From VRUE01 sp963774405 (GTDB lineage Bacteria; Actinomycetota; Thermoleophilia; Solirubrobacterales; 70-9): a stretch of DNA of 64,000 nucleotides. Positions 26,384-35,202 of the stretch are shown here, one piece after another (position 1 is the first letter of the stretch; each line of letters begins with the position of its first letter). The DNA lies in contig CAVZEV010000005.1 in NCBI GenBank assembly GCA_963774405.1, positions 186,001 through 250,000 on the forward strand, read 5' to 3'. The notes under the pieces were generated by a model. That model was not told the origin of the DNA. It worked only from the letters and a program-made list of their open reading frames with translations, and did no database searches. Made by a program: the position numbers and the translations under genes.

Positions 26384-27070
26384 CGCACCCGAAGAATCTT
26401 CTTGTTTTGCGGGGGAGAAATGGGAACCCTGCCGGTATGCCGCCTAGAATGGACCGCGATGGTGGAGAAGCCACTAAGAGGCACCGATCAGCGGGTTCGA
26501 AGTTGTGAACCTGATTGTGCAGGTTCTGTCCCTAGTGATCACGGCGACCCGCAAGGGCCGCTAGTGATCTAAAGGACGGCTACTGGCGCGTTGCGCGGCT
26601 TGCGCGACGGTAGGCCTTCAAGAAAGCCGGGGACCGCAGGAAGTTCTGCGGACGGTCATGAGGGAACGGAAGTAGCGATAGTTTCAGGGCTGGGGAGCTT
26701 CCCATTGAAGTTTCAAGCAACCTGGCTCAAGGTCTCAATAAGGAGGCCGACCACCATTGGGCAGATTCTAGGCGCCATTTCGTTCCCGATTGGCTCATTC
26801 CTTGTTCTAGCAGCTTGGTATCGCCTTCTTTGGCTGAAAAGCGAGCGCTATTGCCAAAAACAAGGAATTTGGCTATTGTCCCGGCCAGACGTATCGGCGA
26901 CTTGACGCCGATTTAGTGGTTTCACGGAAGCGGCGCCATTAATGGGGGCGCCGTTTCTCGTTCTAGGGCGCTTATCGCTGTTTTTGTCTAGGCGCGAGGC
27001 TTTCTTGAAGAAGATCGGGCGCTACTGGCTAGACCGCCATGACTCGTCAGGAATTGCCGAGTCGCCTGGC
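26384..27070. other. Right arm of the transposon, no convincing gene
   Basis: About 690 bases between the transposase stop and the right terminal repeat. GC is lower than in the host DNA. One frame (26591-26905) has a hydrophobic stretch but a poor start and no recognisable domain. A hairpin that could terminate transcription lies at 26931-26953. The region may hold a non-coding RNA or simply be spacer. Confidence 0.4.
26931..26953 (+). terminator. Possible terminator in the transposon right arm
   Basis: CGGCGCC and GGCGCCG form a 7-bp stem with a 9-base AT-rich loop, followed by TTTCTCGTTCT. Position downstream of the transposase fits intrinsic termination before the element end. Confidence 0.45.
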
Positions 27071-27088
27071 TCAAACTGACCCACTGCC
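27071..27088 (-). repeat. Terminal inverted repeat, right
   Basis: Reverse complement reads GGCAGTGGGTCAGTTTGA, identical over 18 bases to the left end. Confidence 0.9.
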
Positions 27089-27096
27089 GCTTGCAG
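27089..27096 (+). repeat. Target-site duplication, right copy
   Basis: GCTTGCAG, the same eight bases that precede the left terminal repeat at 22958-22965. Confidence 0.85.
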
Positions 27097-27103
27097 ACCT
27101 CGC

Positions 27104-27120
27104 TATACTTTTTGAAGTAT
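27104..27120 (+). promoter_or_regulatory. Thioredoxin promoter -10 overlapping an inverted repeat
   Basis: TATACT at 27104-27109 resembles a -10 element. It overlaps the repeat ATACTT-TTTG-AAGTAT (27105-27120), which could be an operator. The transposon end lies only 8-16 bases upstream, so any -35 element now falls in transposon sequence. Confidence 0.4.
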
Positions 27121-27157
27121 TGAGCGCCGAACCTCGATTCCCAGGAGAGCGATCCCA

Positions 27158-27484
27158 GTGACAGGCAAACTCAGCGACGTGACAGACGCCAACTTCAAGT
27201 CGGAGGTCCTCGAGGCCGACGGGCCGGTCCTCGTCGACTTCTGGGCCCCCTGGTGCGGCCCCTGCCGCGTCGTCCACCCGGTGCTCGAGGAGATCGACGC
27301 CGAGCGCGACGACCTCGACATCGTCAGCATCAACGTCGATGAGAACCAGCAGACCGCGGCCCAGTACGAAGTGCTCTCGATCCCGACCATGATCCTCTTC
27401 AAGGACGGGGCGATCGCCAAGAAGGTGATCGGAGCGATGCCCAAGCGTCGCCTCGAGGCCGAGCTCGAGCCAGCTCTCGCCTAG
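27158..27484 (+). CDS. trxA: Thioredoxin
   Basis: 108 residues, full thioredoxin length. The active site is FWAPWCGPCRVVHP and the cis-proline loop is SIPTMILFKDG. GTG 27158 is the start because AGGAGA lies nine bases upstream. Reduces protein disulphides in the cytoplasm with thioredoxin reductase. It is followed 15 bases later by a small tautomerase gene. Confidence 0.96.
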   Translation: MTGKLSDVTDANFKSEVLEADGPVLVDFWAPWCGPCRVVHPVLEEIDAERDDLDIVSINVDENQQTAAQYEVLSIPTMILFKDGAIAKKVIGAMPKRRLEAELEPALA

Positions 27485-27498
27485 CGGCCGGTAGAGCC

Positions 27499-27678
27499 GT
27501 GCCGTTCGTCGAGGTCAACTGGTTCGAGGGGCGCTCGGATGAGCAGAAGGCGGAGATCGCCCGGCGCATCGAAGCGGCCCTGGTCGACGTCGCCGGCGTC
27601 GCCCCCGATCACTGCTGGGTCAAGTTCTCGGACTCGAAGAAGACCGACTTCATCATCGGCGAGAAAGCCGACGATTAG
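27499..27678 (+). CDS. 4-oxalocrotonate tautomerase-like protein
   Basis: 59 residues from GTG 27499 to TAG 27676-27678. After removal of the initiator residue, the chain begins PFVEVNWFEGRS, giving the catalytic N-terminal proline of this family; the middle helix is DEQKAEIARRIEAALVDVAG and the C-terminal strand is CWVKFSDSKKTDFIIG. Size matches classic 4-OT subunits, which act as hexamers on keto-enol substrates. The actual substrate is unknown. Confidence 0.85.
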   Translation: MPFVEVNWFEGRSDEQKAEIARRIEAALVDVAGVAPDHCWVKFSDSKKTDFIIGEKADD

Positions 27679-27690
27679 CTCGTCTGCTGC

Positions 27691-27793
27691 AGGAGTCACG
27701 GGAGCACTCTCCCGGAGACCGTTGCGCAGCAGATCGTAGGCCTGGGTTCAAGCGTGGTCCCTGAGCCTCCGGGAGAGTGCTCCCGTGACTCCT
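27691..27793. repeat. Perfect 27-bp inverted repeat
   Basis: The arm at 27691-27717 (core GGAGTCACGGGAGCACTC) is perfectly complementary to 27767-27793, with a 49-base spacer containing GGGTTCAAGC. It lies after the tautomerase stop. No U-tract. It belongs to the set of long, locally unique hairpins that recur in this window. Confidence 0.7.
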
Positions 27794-27841
27794 CCGACAG
27801 GCGTGCTGGGACGGCTTAGCTCATGGAAGCGAAGTTCGATG

Positions 27842-27859
27842 CGTAAGGGCGCCCTTACG
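27842..27859. terminator. 18-bp perfect palindrome after the small coiled-coil gene
   Basis: CGTAAGGGCGCCCTTACG is fully self-complementary and lies 15 bases beyond the stop of the minus-strand gene at 27874; on the plus strand TTT follows. Could terminate from either side or be a protein-binding site. Confidence 0.4.
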
Positions 27860-27873
27860 TTTGGGGGCGGGAG

Positions 27874-28131
27874 TCAAAGCTGGGTGACTATTGCGGCGAA
27901 GCCGGCGATGTAGGCGGCTGAGAGAGCGATGACGCCGTGGAGCATCGTGCGGTTGATCGCTTCGAAGCCGCTTTTCATCTCGGCTCGAAGCTCTCCCATC
28001 TCGCCGCGCAACTCACTGATGTCGCCTTCGACCTTGTCGAAGCGCCTGTCGACCCCGTCGAAACGACGGTCGACGTCGGAGCGGAAATCGTCAAGTCGCG
28101 CGTCTGTCCAGCTCTCCCTCATCACGTGCAT
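27874..28131 (-). CDS. Small coiled-coil protein with C-terminal membrane anchor
   Basis: 85 residues. The middle has a coiled coil with heptads (DRRFDGVDRRFDKVEGDISE, LRGEMGELRAEM) and the C-terminus is one membrane segment (MLHGVIALSAAYIAGFAAIV). This tail-anchored layout is common in small bacterial and phage proteins of unknown function. It is 45 bases downstream of ileS on the same strand. Confidence 0.75.
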   Translation of the reverse strand: MHVMRESWTDARLDDFRSDVDRRFDGVDRRFDKVEGDISELRGEMGELRAEMKSGFEAINRTMLHGVIALSAAYIAGFAAIVTQL

Positions 28132-28176
28132 GATTGCACCGTAAACATCTCGGCCGCGCGTGTGGCGCGCTCAATG

Positions 28177-31100
28177 TCAAATCTTCGTGACGCGAATGTT
28201 GAGGTCGCGGCCGTCGACTCGGACGGCGAGCGCCTCGGCGGCGTCGTAGGCAACGGCGGTGGCTAGGACCTCGGCGGCGATGTAAGGCTCATGGGCCTGG
28301 GCGGCGGCGATCAGCTCGTCGTCGCCTCCCAGAGTCAGCTCGATGCGGTCGGAGATGTCCAGGCCCGCCGCTTTGCGGGCGTTTTGGACCGCGTGGACGA
28401 TCTCGCGGGCTAGGCCCTCGCGGCGCAGCTCGTCGTCGAGCTCGAGCTGCAGGGCGACGGCGTGGCCCGCCTCCGCCTCGACCTCGTAGCCCTCCAGTGG
28501 CTGCAGGGCGAGGGTGACCTCGTCGGGGCCGATCGTGTGGTCGTCGCCGTCGATGCTGATCCCGACCTCGCCGCCCTCGGCCATCACCTTGGCGACGTGA
28601 ACAGGGTCGAGCGCCTCGACCGCGGCGGCGACCTGGGGCATGCGCTTGCCGAAGCGCGGGCCGAGCGAGCGGTAGTTGGGCTTGACCGCGTAGCTGACCA
28701 GGTCGGCCTCTTCGGAGACGAAGTCGAGCTCCTTGACGTTGAGCTCGGCGGTGACCAGGTCGGCGCGGGACTCGATCGCGGCGCGCTCGGCGTCGTTGGC
28801 GACGATCACGGCGCGACGCAGCGGCTGGCGCACCTTGGCCTTGGCCTGAGCGCGGGCGGCGCGGCCGAGCTCGACCGTGAGGCGGACGGCGTCCATCGCC
28901 GCCTCCAAGTCGGGGTCGGCAAGCGCGGCGTCGGGCTCCGGAAAGTCGCGCAGGTGGACGGAATCGGGGCTCTCGCCGAGCGCTTCGGCCTCGCCGCCGG
29001 CGAGGTTGAGGTGGATCTCCTCGGCGAGGAAGGGCGTGAACGGCGCCAGCAGTGCCGCCACCTCGAGCAGGCAGTGACGCAGGGTCGCGAAGGCCGCCCG
29101 GTCGCCCTCCCAGAAGCGTCGGCGCGAGAGCCGCACGTACCAGTTGGAGAGCTCCTCGACGTACTCGGCGATCGCCCGCCCCGCCGCGGTGCAGTCGAAC
29201 TCATCCATGTTGCGGCGAACGGTCTCGATCGTCGACTGCAGCTTGGAGAGCGCCCAGCGGTCGAGGTCGTTGCTGGGCTCGGGCGCACCTTCGAAGTCGG
29301 CCGGTCCGAGGTTCTCGGCGTTGGCGTAGAGGACCCAGAAGGAGTAGGTGTTCCAGAGGGTGAGGAGGAATTGGCGGACGGATTCGCCGACGGTGTCGAC
29401 TGAGAAGCGGTAGCCGGACCAAGGCTGCTGGGCGGTGAGGTAATACCAGCGGAAGGCGTCGGCGCCGTGGGCGGAGATCACGTCCCAGGGCTCGACCACG
29501 TTGCCCCTGCTCTTCGACATCTTCTGGCCCTCGGGGTCGAGGATCAGGCCGAGGCAGACGCAGTTGCGGTAGCTCGACTGATCGAAGAGCAGGGTCGACT
29601 CGGCGAGCAGCGTGTAGAACCAGCCGCGGGTCTGGTCGATCGCCTCGCAGATGAAGTCGGCCGGGAAGCGTTCGGCGAACAGCTCCTCGTTCTCGAACGG
29701 GTAGTGCAGCTGGGCGAAGGGCATCGCGCCGCTGTCGTACCAGGTGTCGATCACCGACTTGACCCGGTGCATCTCGCCGCCGCAGCTCTCGCAGTCGAGC
29801 ACGACCTCATCGATGTAGGGGCGGTGCAGGTCCTCGGGCACCTCTCCCCTCGCCCGCTCGCGCAGCTCGGCGACCGAGCCGGCGCAGTAGAGCTCGGTGC
29901 AATCGCCCTTGGTGCAGTGCCAGATCGGCAGCGGCGTGCCCCAGTAGCGGTCGCGCGAGAGCGCCCAGTCGACGTTGTTCTCCAGCCACTTGCCGAAACG
30001 GCCGTCCTTGATGTGCTCGGGGTGCCAGCCGATCGTCTCGTTGTTGGCGAGCAGCTCCTCGCGCGCCTGCGAGGTGGCGACGTACCAGCTCGACTTGGCG
30101 TAGTAGAGCAGCGGCGTGCCGCAGCGCCAGCAGTGCGGGTAGGAGTGCTCGTAGACCTGCTCACGGAAGAGCAGGTCGCGTGCCTCGAGGTCGGCGATCA
30201 GCGCTTTGGTCACCTCGGGGTCCTTGACGAACTGGCCCTCGAAGCCGCTGACGCGGCGGTCGAAGCGCCCTTCGAGGTTGACCGGGTTGAAGAGCGTGCC
30301 GGCGTTGGTCGGGTCGAAGATGCCGTTGGCGGCGGCGACCGCGTAGTCGTCTTCGCCGAAGGCCGGGGCGATGTGCACCAGGCCGGTGCCGTCCTCGGTG
30401 GTGACGAAATCCCCGGCGACGACGCGGAAGGCGTTGGCGGGCTCCTCCTCGAGCTCGAAGACCGGGCCCTTGTACCGGCGGTCGACCAGGGCCGAGCCCG
30501 GCAGCCGCTCGAGCACCTCGACCCCCTCGCCCAGCACCCGCTCGAGCAGCGGCTCGGCGAGGACCAGCGTCTCCTCGCCGCAGCGGGCCTTGACGTAGGT
30601 GACCTCGGGCGCGACCGCGACGGCGACGTTGCCCGGCAGCGTCCAGGGGGTGGTCGTCCAGACCAGCAGCGACTCCCCCGCCTCGCCGCCGTCCTCGGCG
30701 AGCAGCGGGAAGCGCACGTATATGGAGGGGTCCTCGACGTCCTGGTAGCCGAGCGCCACCTCGTGCGAGGAGAGCGCGGTGCCGCAGCGCGGGCAGTAGG
30801 GCACGACCTTGTGGCCCTCATAGAGGCGGTCTTTGTCCCAGAGCTGCTTCAGCGACCACCAGACCGACTCGATGTAGTCGTCCTCGAGGGTGACGTAGGG
30901 GTCGTCGAGGTCGATCCAGAAGCCGATCCGCTCGGTCAGCTTGTTCCACTCCTCGACGTACTCGAAGACCGAGGCGCGGCAGCGGGCGTTGAACTTGTCG
31001 ATGCCGTACTCCTCGATCTCCTGCTTGGAGGAGATGCCGAGCTGCCTTTCGACCTCGATCTCGACCGGCAGCCCGTGGCAGTCCCAGCCCGCCTTGCGCG

Positions 31101-31344
31101 GCACCCGGTAGCCGCACATCGAGCGATAGCGCGGGTAGACGTCCTTGAAGACGCGGGCGAGGACGTGGTGGGAGCCGGGCCGGCCGTTGGCGGTCGGCGG
31201 GCCCTCGTAGAAGTTCCACAGCTTGGCGCCCTCGCGCTGCTCGAGCGAGCGCTTGAAGACCTCGCGCTCGCGCCAGCGCTCCAGCACCTTCTGCTCGAGC
31301 TCGGGGAAGGACTGCTTGGTGTCGACGGGGCGGAAGCCGGGCAT
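28177..31344 (-). CDS. ileS: Isoleucyl-tRNA synthetase
   Basis: 1,055 residues, intact. The class-I HIGH-type motif lies in PTANGRPGSHHVLARVF (about 50-66), with His-His in place of the classic spacing, as in type-2 IleRS; KMSKSRGN is at about 608. Zinc-type Cys pairs (CPRCGT, CWRCGT, CESCGG) and the editing region are present, and the C-terminal tRNA-binding domain runs to the end. No T-box leader is visible upstream. Divergent from the SDR gene at 31411. Confidence 0.97.
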   Translation of the reverse strand: MPGFRPVDTKQSFPELEQKVLERWREREVFKRSLEQREGAKLWNFYEGPPTANGRPGSHHVLARVFKDVYPRYRSMCGYRVPRKAGWDCHGLPVEIEVERQLGISSKQEIEEYGIDKFNARCRASVFEYVEEWNKLTERIGFWIDLDDPYVTLEDDYIESVWWSLKQLWDKDRLYEGHKVVPYCPRCGTALSSHEVALGYQDVEDPSIYVRFPLLAEDGGEAGESLLVWTTTPWTLPGNVAVAVAPEVTYVKARCGEETLVLAEPLLERVLGEGVEVLERLPGSALVDRRYKGPVFELEEEPANAFRVVAGDFVTTEDGTGLVHIAPAFGEDDYAVAAANGIFDPTNAGTLFNPVNLEGRFDRRVSGFEGQFVKDPEVTKALIADLEARDLLFREQVYEHSYPHCWRCGTPLLYYAKSSWYVATSQAREELLANNETIGWHPEHIKDGRFGKWLENNVDWALSRDRYWGTPLPIWHCTKGDCTELYCAGSVAELRERARGEVPEDLHRPYIDEVVLDCESCGGEMHRVKSVIDTWYDSGAMPFAQLHYPFENEELFAERFPADFICEAIDQTRGWFYTLLAESTLLFDQSSYRNCVCLGLILDPEGQKMSKSRGNVVEPWDVISAHGADAFRWYYLTAQQPWSGYRFSVDTVGESVRQFLLTLWNTYSFWVLYANAENLGPADFEGAPEPSNDLDRWALSKLQSTIETVRRNMDEFDCTAAGRAIAEYVEELSNWYVRLSRRRFWEGDRAAFATLRHCLLEVAALLAPFTPFLAEEIHLNLAGGEAEALGESPDSVHLRDFPEPDAALADPDLEAAMDAVRLTVELGRAARAQAKAKVRQPLRRAVIVANDAERAAIESRADLVTAELNVKELDFVSEEADLVSYAVKPNYRSLGPRFGKRMPQVAAAVEALDPVHVAKVMAEGGEVGISIDGDDHTIGPDEVTLALQPLEGYEVEAEAGHAVALQLELDDELRREGLAREIVHAVQNARKAAGLDISDRIELTLGGDDELIAAAQAHEPYIAAEVLATAVAYDAAEALAVRVDGRDLNIRVTKI

Positions 31345-31410
31345 CGACGGGTGATTCTAGGAGCGCCAGTCCGAACGACCGGCTCCGACTCGTCTAGGCT
31401 CTCCAGCCGC

Positions 31411-32271
31411 ATGCCCACCTACGACTTGAACGGCAAGGTCGCGCTGGTGACCGGCGCCGCCCGCGGCATCGGCTTCGAGACAGCGCGCCAGCTGCACCTG
31501 CGCGGCGCCTCGGTCGCGGTCGTCGACCTCGACGCCGAGGAGGCGAGCGAGGCGGCGGAGCGGATCGGCCCGCGGGCGATCGGGATCGCCGGGAACGTCA
31601 CCGATGCCGGTGCGATGCGCGCCGCCGTTGCCGAGACGGTCGAGCGCTTCGGCGGCCTCGACGTGGCGATGGCCAACGCCGGCATCGCGCCGCCGACCCA
31701 GACGACGACGCGGACGATGCCGCCCGAGGAGTGGGAGCGGGTGATCGACGTCAACCTGATGGGCGTCTGGAACACGGTGCAGGCGGCGCTGCCGCAGATC
31801 TCCGAGCGCAACGGCCAGATCGTGATCGTCGCCTCGGTGGCGGCCTTCGCCGGCGGCGCGATGATGAGCCCCTACGCGACCTCGAAGGCCGCGGTCGAGG
31901 CGCTGGGCCGCTCGCTGCGGGCCGAGCTGCTGCCCTTCGGCGCCAGCGCCACCGTCTGCTACTTCGGCTGGGTCGACACGCGCATGGTCCAGGAATCGCT
32001 CGACGAGCAGGAGGCCGGCAGCAGGATGCAAGAGACGCTGCCGAAGTTCCTGATGAAGCGGATCAAGCCTGAGGAAGCGGGCGCCGCGGTCGTGCGCGGG
32101 ATCGAAGAGCGGGCGCCGCGAGTCTTCGCCCCCAAGTGGTGGCGCTACGTCTCCGCCCTGCGCGGCATCCTGATGCCGCTGATGGAGAAGCGCCTCCCCA
32201 AGGACCCGCGCGCGGTCGCGGCACTGCGCGACGCCGAGGCGCGCAGCCGCGGCTCGGCCACCGGCGCTTGA
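31411..32271 (+). CDS. Short-chain dehydrogenase/reductase
   Basis: 286 residues from ATG 31411. The cofactor motif is VALVTGAARGIG, the charge-reading Asp after beta-2 (VVDLDAEEA) indicates NAD(H), the NAG motif is ANAGIAP, and the catalytic Ser and YxxxK are in VASVAAFAG and SPYATSKAAVEALG. The extended C-terminus (PKWWRYVSALRGILMPLMEK) is often seen in SDRs that act on lipids. Substrate unknown. Confidence 0.92.
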   Translation: MPTYDLNGKVALVTGAARGIGFETARQLHLRGASVAVVDLDAEEASEAAERIGPRAIGIAGNVTDAGAMRAAVAETVERFGGLDVAMANAGIAPPTQTTTRTMPPEEWERVIDVNLMGVWNTVQAALPQISERNGQIVIVASVAAFAGGAMMSPYATSKAAVEALGRSLRAELLPFGASATVCYFGWVDTRMVQESLDEQEAGSRMQETLPKFLMKRIKPEEAGAAVVRGIEERAPRVFAPKWWRYVSALRGILMPLMEKRLPKDPRAVAALRDAEARSRGSATGA

Positions 32272-32278
32272 GACGTTA

Positions 32279-32313
32279 ACTCCGTTAGGTGCGAATGGCG
32301 CACGTAACGGAGT
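32279..32313. terminator. Bidirectional terminator-like hairpin
   Basis: ACTCCGTTA/TAACGGAGT (9 bp) encloses a G-G mismatch and GTGCG/CGCAC (5 bp) around a 5-base loop. It sits between the convergent SDR and FAD-dehydrogenase genes. Confidence 0.55.
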
Positions 32314-32322
32314 GCGAGTGAG

Positions 32323-35193
32323 CTATCGACGGGTCAGGCGCTCGAGCAGGATCAGGACCGACTCGTACTCGGCGCCGGTGGCGCGACTGAGGCCGATCTC
32401 GCAGGTGCGGTTGTTGGAGAGGTGCGCGTCGAAGCGGCGGCCGGCCAGCTCTTCGGCCTGGGGCCGGGTCGCCGACTCGGTCAGCTCCGGGTGGGAGATG
32501 CCGCGGTCGCCGGCAAAGCCGCAACAGGTCGACGACGGGGCGACGTAGACCTCCTCGGCGAGGGCCCCGGCGAGCGAGCGCAGTCGCGGCGCCAGGCCCA
32601 TGTGGCGGGTGGCGCAGGTCGGGTGCACCGTGGCCGAGCCGACCTTCTCGCCAATCTCGAGCTTCGGCAGCAGCCGGTCGTGAGCCCACGCCACCGAGTC
32701 GAGGATCTCCAGCTTGCCCAGCCGCTCGGCGTTCTCCTCGGAGAGCACGCCCTCGCCAGGGTCGGCAATCGACTGCGTGCACGATGCCGCGTCGATCACA
32801 ATCGGCAGCGTCCCTCCCTCACTCCACCTCCAGAGCTTGGCGACCATCTCGTTCGCCTTGTGCTCATGCGCGGCCCCAAACCCCTTCGAGCCAAACGGCA
32901 GTCCACAGCAGCTCCCCGCAACGTCGTCGGGAATCCGCACCGGCAACCCGGCGCGCTCCGATACCTCCACCAGCGCCTCGATCACCGACAGCGGGGGTCG
33001 ATGGGCCGAAACCGTGTCGATATGTCCAGGTTTCGGCCCGTCGGCCCTGGGAGTCGGGGCGAAGATGCGGTTGGTGCAGCTCGGGACGTAGATGGCGGCG
33101 GCGGCGCTGCGGGGGGCACCACCCGCTTCCCACCGTGCGGCCCCCGGCAGTCCCCGCCCGCGCTTGGTCCGGCGCGCCAACGGCCCCCCCAGTCGAAGTC
33201 CCAATCGCGAAGCCGCTTCGACCGTCTTCCACCGTTTCGCCGCCGCCAGCGCCGCCTTTTCGGCCCGCTCGCCGTGGCCCTCTTTGCGCAATTCCTTGAC
33301 CATCGCCCCGGTATCGATCCCGACCGGGCAGGCGAGCTGGCAAGACCCGTCAGCAGCGCAGGTCTCGAGCGAGTCGTACTCGTACTCCTCGAGCAGCGCC
33401 TTGCGCAGGGCCGAGCCCGCGGGCTGGCGGGCGATCTCGCGGCGCAGGACGATGCGCTGGCGCGGCGTCGTGGTCAGGTTGCGGCTCGGGCAGACCGGCT
33501 CGCAGAAGCCGCACTCGACGCAGGTGTTGGCCGAGTCCTCGATCGCCGGCGTCGTCTTCAGGTTGCGCAGGTGGACGTCGGGGTCGCGGTTGAGGACGAC
33601 GCCGGGGTTGAGCACGTTGTCGGGATCGGCGAGCTGCTTGACCCGCCACATCAGCTCGGTCGCGCGCTCACCCCACTCGCGCTCCACATAAGGGGCCATG
33701 TTGATCCCGGTGCCGTGCTCGGCCTTGAGCGAGCCGTCGTACTTGCCGACGATCAGCTCGACCAGCTTCGCCATGAAGGCCTCGTAGCGCTCGATGTCCT
33801 CCGGCTTGGCGAAGTCCGGGGTGAGCATGAAGTGCAGGTTGCCGGCCGAGGCGTGACCGGCGACGCCGGGCAGGAAGCCGTGCTCGCCGAGCAGGGCCTG
33901 CAGGTCGCGGGCACCCTCGGCGATCCGCTCGGGCGGCACGCAGACGTCCTCGACGATCAGCGCCGTGCCGGGGATGCGGACGCGGCCGATCAGCCCGTGC
34001 AGGCCCTCGCGCACGCGCCAGGCCAGCTCGATCTCCTCCGCGTCGCGGCTGAAGGCGAAGGGCTGGATCGTCTCGTGGCCGGCGAGGATCTCCTCTGCCC
34101 TCGCCACCTGCGCCGCGAGCTCGTCCTCGTCGACGCCGCCGTACTCGACCAGCAGCACCGCCGACTCCGGCGGCAGCTCCTTCCACTCCTCCGGCGCGCC
34201 GACCATGTTCCAGGCGGCGGTGATCAGGGCCGGCGCGACCATCAGCTCGACCGCGGTGGCGCCGCTGTCGACCAGCGCGCGCACGGCGCCGATCGCCTCC
34301 TCGATGCCGGGGAAGTGGACCCAGGCGGCGGTCGTGCGGGCGGGCAGCGGCACGGTCTCGAAGACCGCCTCGGCGACGAAGGCGAGCGTGCCCTCGGAGC
34401 CGACGACGAGGCGGCGGAAGATCTCCAGCGGCTGCTCGGCGTCGAGGAAGGCGCAGAGCCGGTAGCCGGTGGTGTTCTTGATCGCGAACTTGTTGCGGAT
34501 GCGCTCGCTCAGCTCGGCATCGGCGCGGATCTCCTCGCGAATCGCTTCCAGGCCCTGCGCCAGCTCGGGCTCCTCGGCGGCGAAGCGCTCGGCCGCGTCG
34601 GGTGCGGCGGTGTCGATCGTCGTGCCGGAGGGGAGCACCAGGGTCATCGAGCTGACGGTCGAGTAGGAGTCCCTGGTCACGCCGCAGCGCATGCCGCCGG
34701 AGTTGTTGGCGATCACGCCGCCTACGCAGGCGATGTCGGTGCTGGCCGGGTCGGGGCCGAGCTTGCGCCCGTGCGGCGCCAGCACGCGGTTGGCGTGGCC
34801 GAGCACGGTGCCGGGCTTGACCCGGGCGCGGGCGCCGTCGTCCTCGACCGCAACGCCGCTGAAGTGGCGGCGCACGTCGACCAGGATGCCCTCGCTCTGG
34901 CCCTGGCCGTTGAGGCTGGTGCCACCGGCGCGGAAGGTGACCGGGATGCCGCTGCGCCTGCCGAAGGCGAGCGTCTTGGCGACGTCCGCGGCGTCGCGCG
35001 CCATGACCACGACCTGGGGCAGCAGCCGGTAGGGGCTGGCATCGGAGGCGTAGCGGACCAGGTCGGAGGCGCGAGCGAGCACGCGGTCGGCGCCGAGCAA
35101 CTGCTCGAGTTCGCCGCGCAGCGGCTGCGGAGTGCCGGCGGCGAGGCTCTCGGGAGCGCGATCGGGTGCCGGTGGGCTCTCCAGCAGCGCCAT
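32323..35193 (-). CDS. FAD-linked D-2-hydroxyacid dehydrogenase fused to Fe-S/CCG domains
   Basis: 956 residues. Domain order: FAD-binding type 4 (GIPVTFRAGGTSLNGQG, ACVGGVIANNSGGMRCG), FAD-oxidase C-terminal domain (to ~530), two 4Fe-4S motifs (CVECGFCEPVCPSRNL and CAADGSCQLACPVG), and two cysteine-rich CCG-type domains (GSCCGLPFG, CTQS, SSTCCGFAG). This is the layout of large Dld-type D-lactate dehydrogenases that feed electrons to the respiratory chain. The upstream benzoylformate-decarboxylase-like gene ends 9 bases before this start, so the substrate may be an aromatic hydroxyacid such as mandelate. Confidence 0.92.
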   Translation of the reverse strand: MALLESPPAPDRAPESLAAGTPQPLRGELEQLLGADRVLARASDLVRYASDASPYRLLPQVVVMARDAADVAKTLAFGRRSGIPVTFRAGGTSLNGQGQSEGILVDVRRHFSGVAVEDDGARARVKPGTVLGHANRVLAPHGRKLGPDPASTDIACVGGVIANNSGGMRCGVTRDSYSTVSSMTLVLPSGTTIDTAAPDAAERFAAEEPELAQGLEAIREEIRADAELSERIRNKFAIKNTTGYRLCAFLDAEQPLEIFRRLVVGSEGTLAFVAEAVFETVPLPARTTAAWVHFPGIEEAIGAVRALVDSGATAVELMVAPALITAAWNMVGAPEEWKELPPESAVLLVEYGGVDEDELAAQVARAEEILAGHETIQPFAFSRDAEEIELAWRVREGLHGLIGRVRIPGTALIVEDVCVPPERIAEGARDLQALLGEHGFLPGVAGHASAGNLHFMLTPDFAKPEDIERYEAFMAKLVELIVGKYDGSLKAEHGTGINMAPYVEREWGERATELMWRVKQLADPDNVLNPGVVLNRDPDVHLRNLKTTPAIEDSANTCVECGFCEPVCPSRNLTTTPRQRIVLRREIARQPAGSALRKALLEEYEYDSLETCAADGSCQLACPVGIDTGAMVKELRKEGHGERAEKAALAAAKRWKTVEAASRLGLRLGGPLARRTKRGRGLPGAARWEAGGAPRSAAAAIYVPSCTNRIFAPTPRADGPKPGHIDTVSAHRPPLSVIEALVEVSERAGLPVRIPDDVAGSCCGLPFGSKGFGAAHEHKANEMVAKLWRWSEGGTLPIVIDAASCTQSIADPGEGVLSEENAERLGKLEILDSVAWAHDRLLPKLEIGEKVGSATVHPTCATRHMGLAPRLRSLAGALAEEVYVAPSSTCCGFAGDRGISHPELTESATRPQAEELAGRRFDAHLSNNRTCEIGLSRATGAEYESVLILLERLTRR

Positions 35194-35202
35194 CGTCAGC
35201 TC

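Larger units (their letters stand above)
22966..27088. mobile_element. Complete 4.1-kb IS1-like transposon with regulatory and OLD-nuclease cargo
   Basis: Bounded by an 18-bp perfect terminal inverted repeat (GGCAGTGGGTCAGTTTGA) and an 8-bp direct target duplication, so both ends are defined to the base. Contents in order: winged-helix-like protein, XRE regulator, small basic protein, OLD-type ATPase-Toprim nuclease (minus strand), and an IS1-like DDE transposase, then about 690 bases with no convincing gene. Its base composition is visibly lower in GC than the flanks. Joined flanks give an uninterrupted GT2-thioredoxin intergenic region. Eight- to nine-base duplications are usual for IS1/IS1595-type elements. 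Confidence 0.9.

Noticed and set aside
26591..26905. 105-residue frame in the transposon right arm
   Set aside because: Non-ATG start without ribosome-binding site, mixed composition and no domain; one hydrophobic stretch is not enough.
27718..27766. tRNA-like GGTTCAA word in the loop of the 27-bp palindrome
   Set aside because: No acceptor, D or anticodon stems can be formed around it; only a chance T-loop-like word.
29467..31344. Long plus-strand frame opposite ileS
   Set aside because: Shadow of an intact tRNA synthetase; the only real coding in that frame is the SDR gene from 31411.
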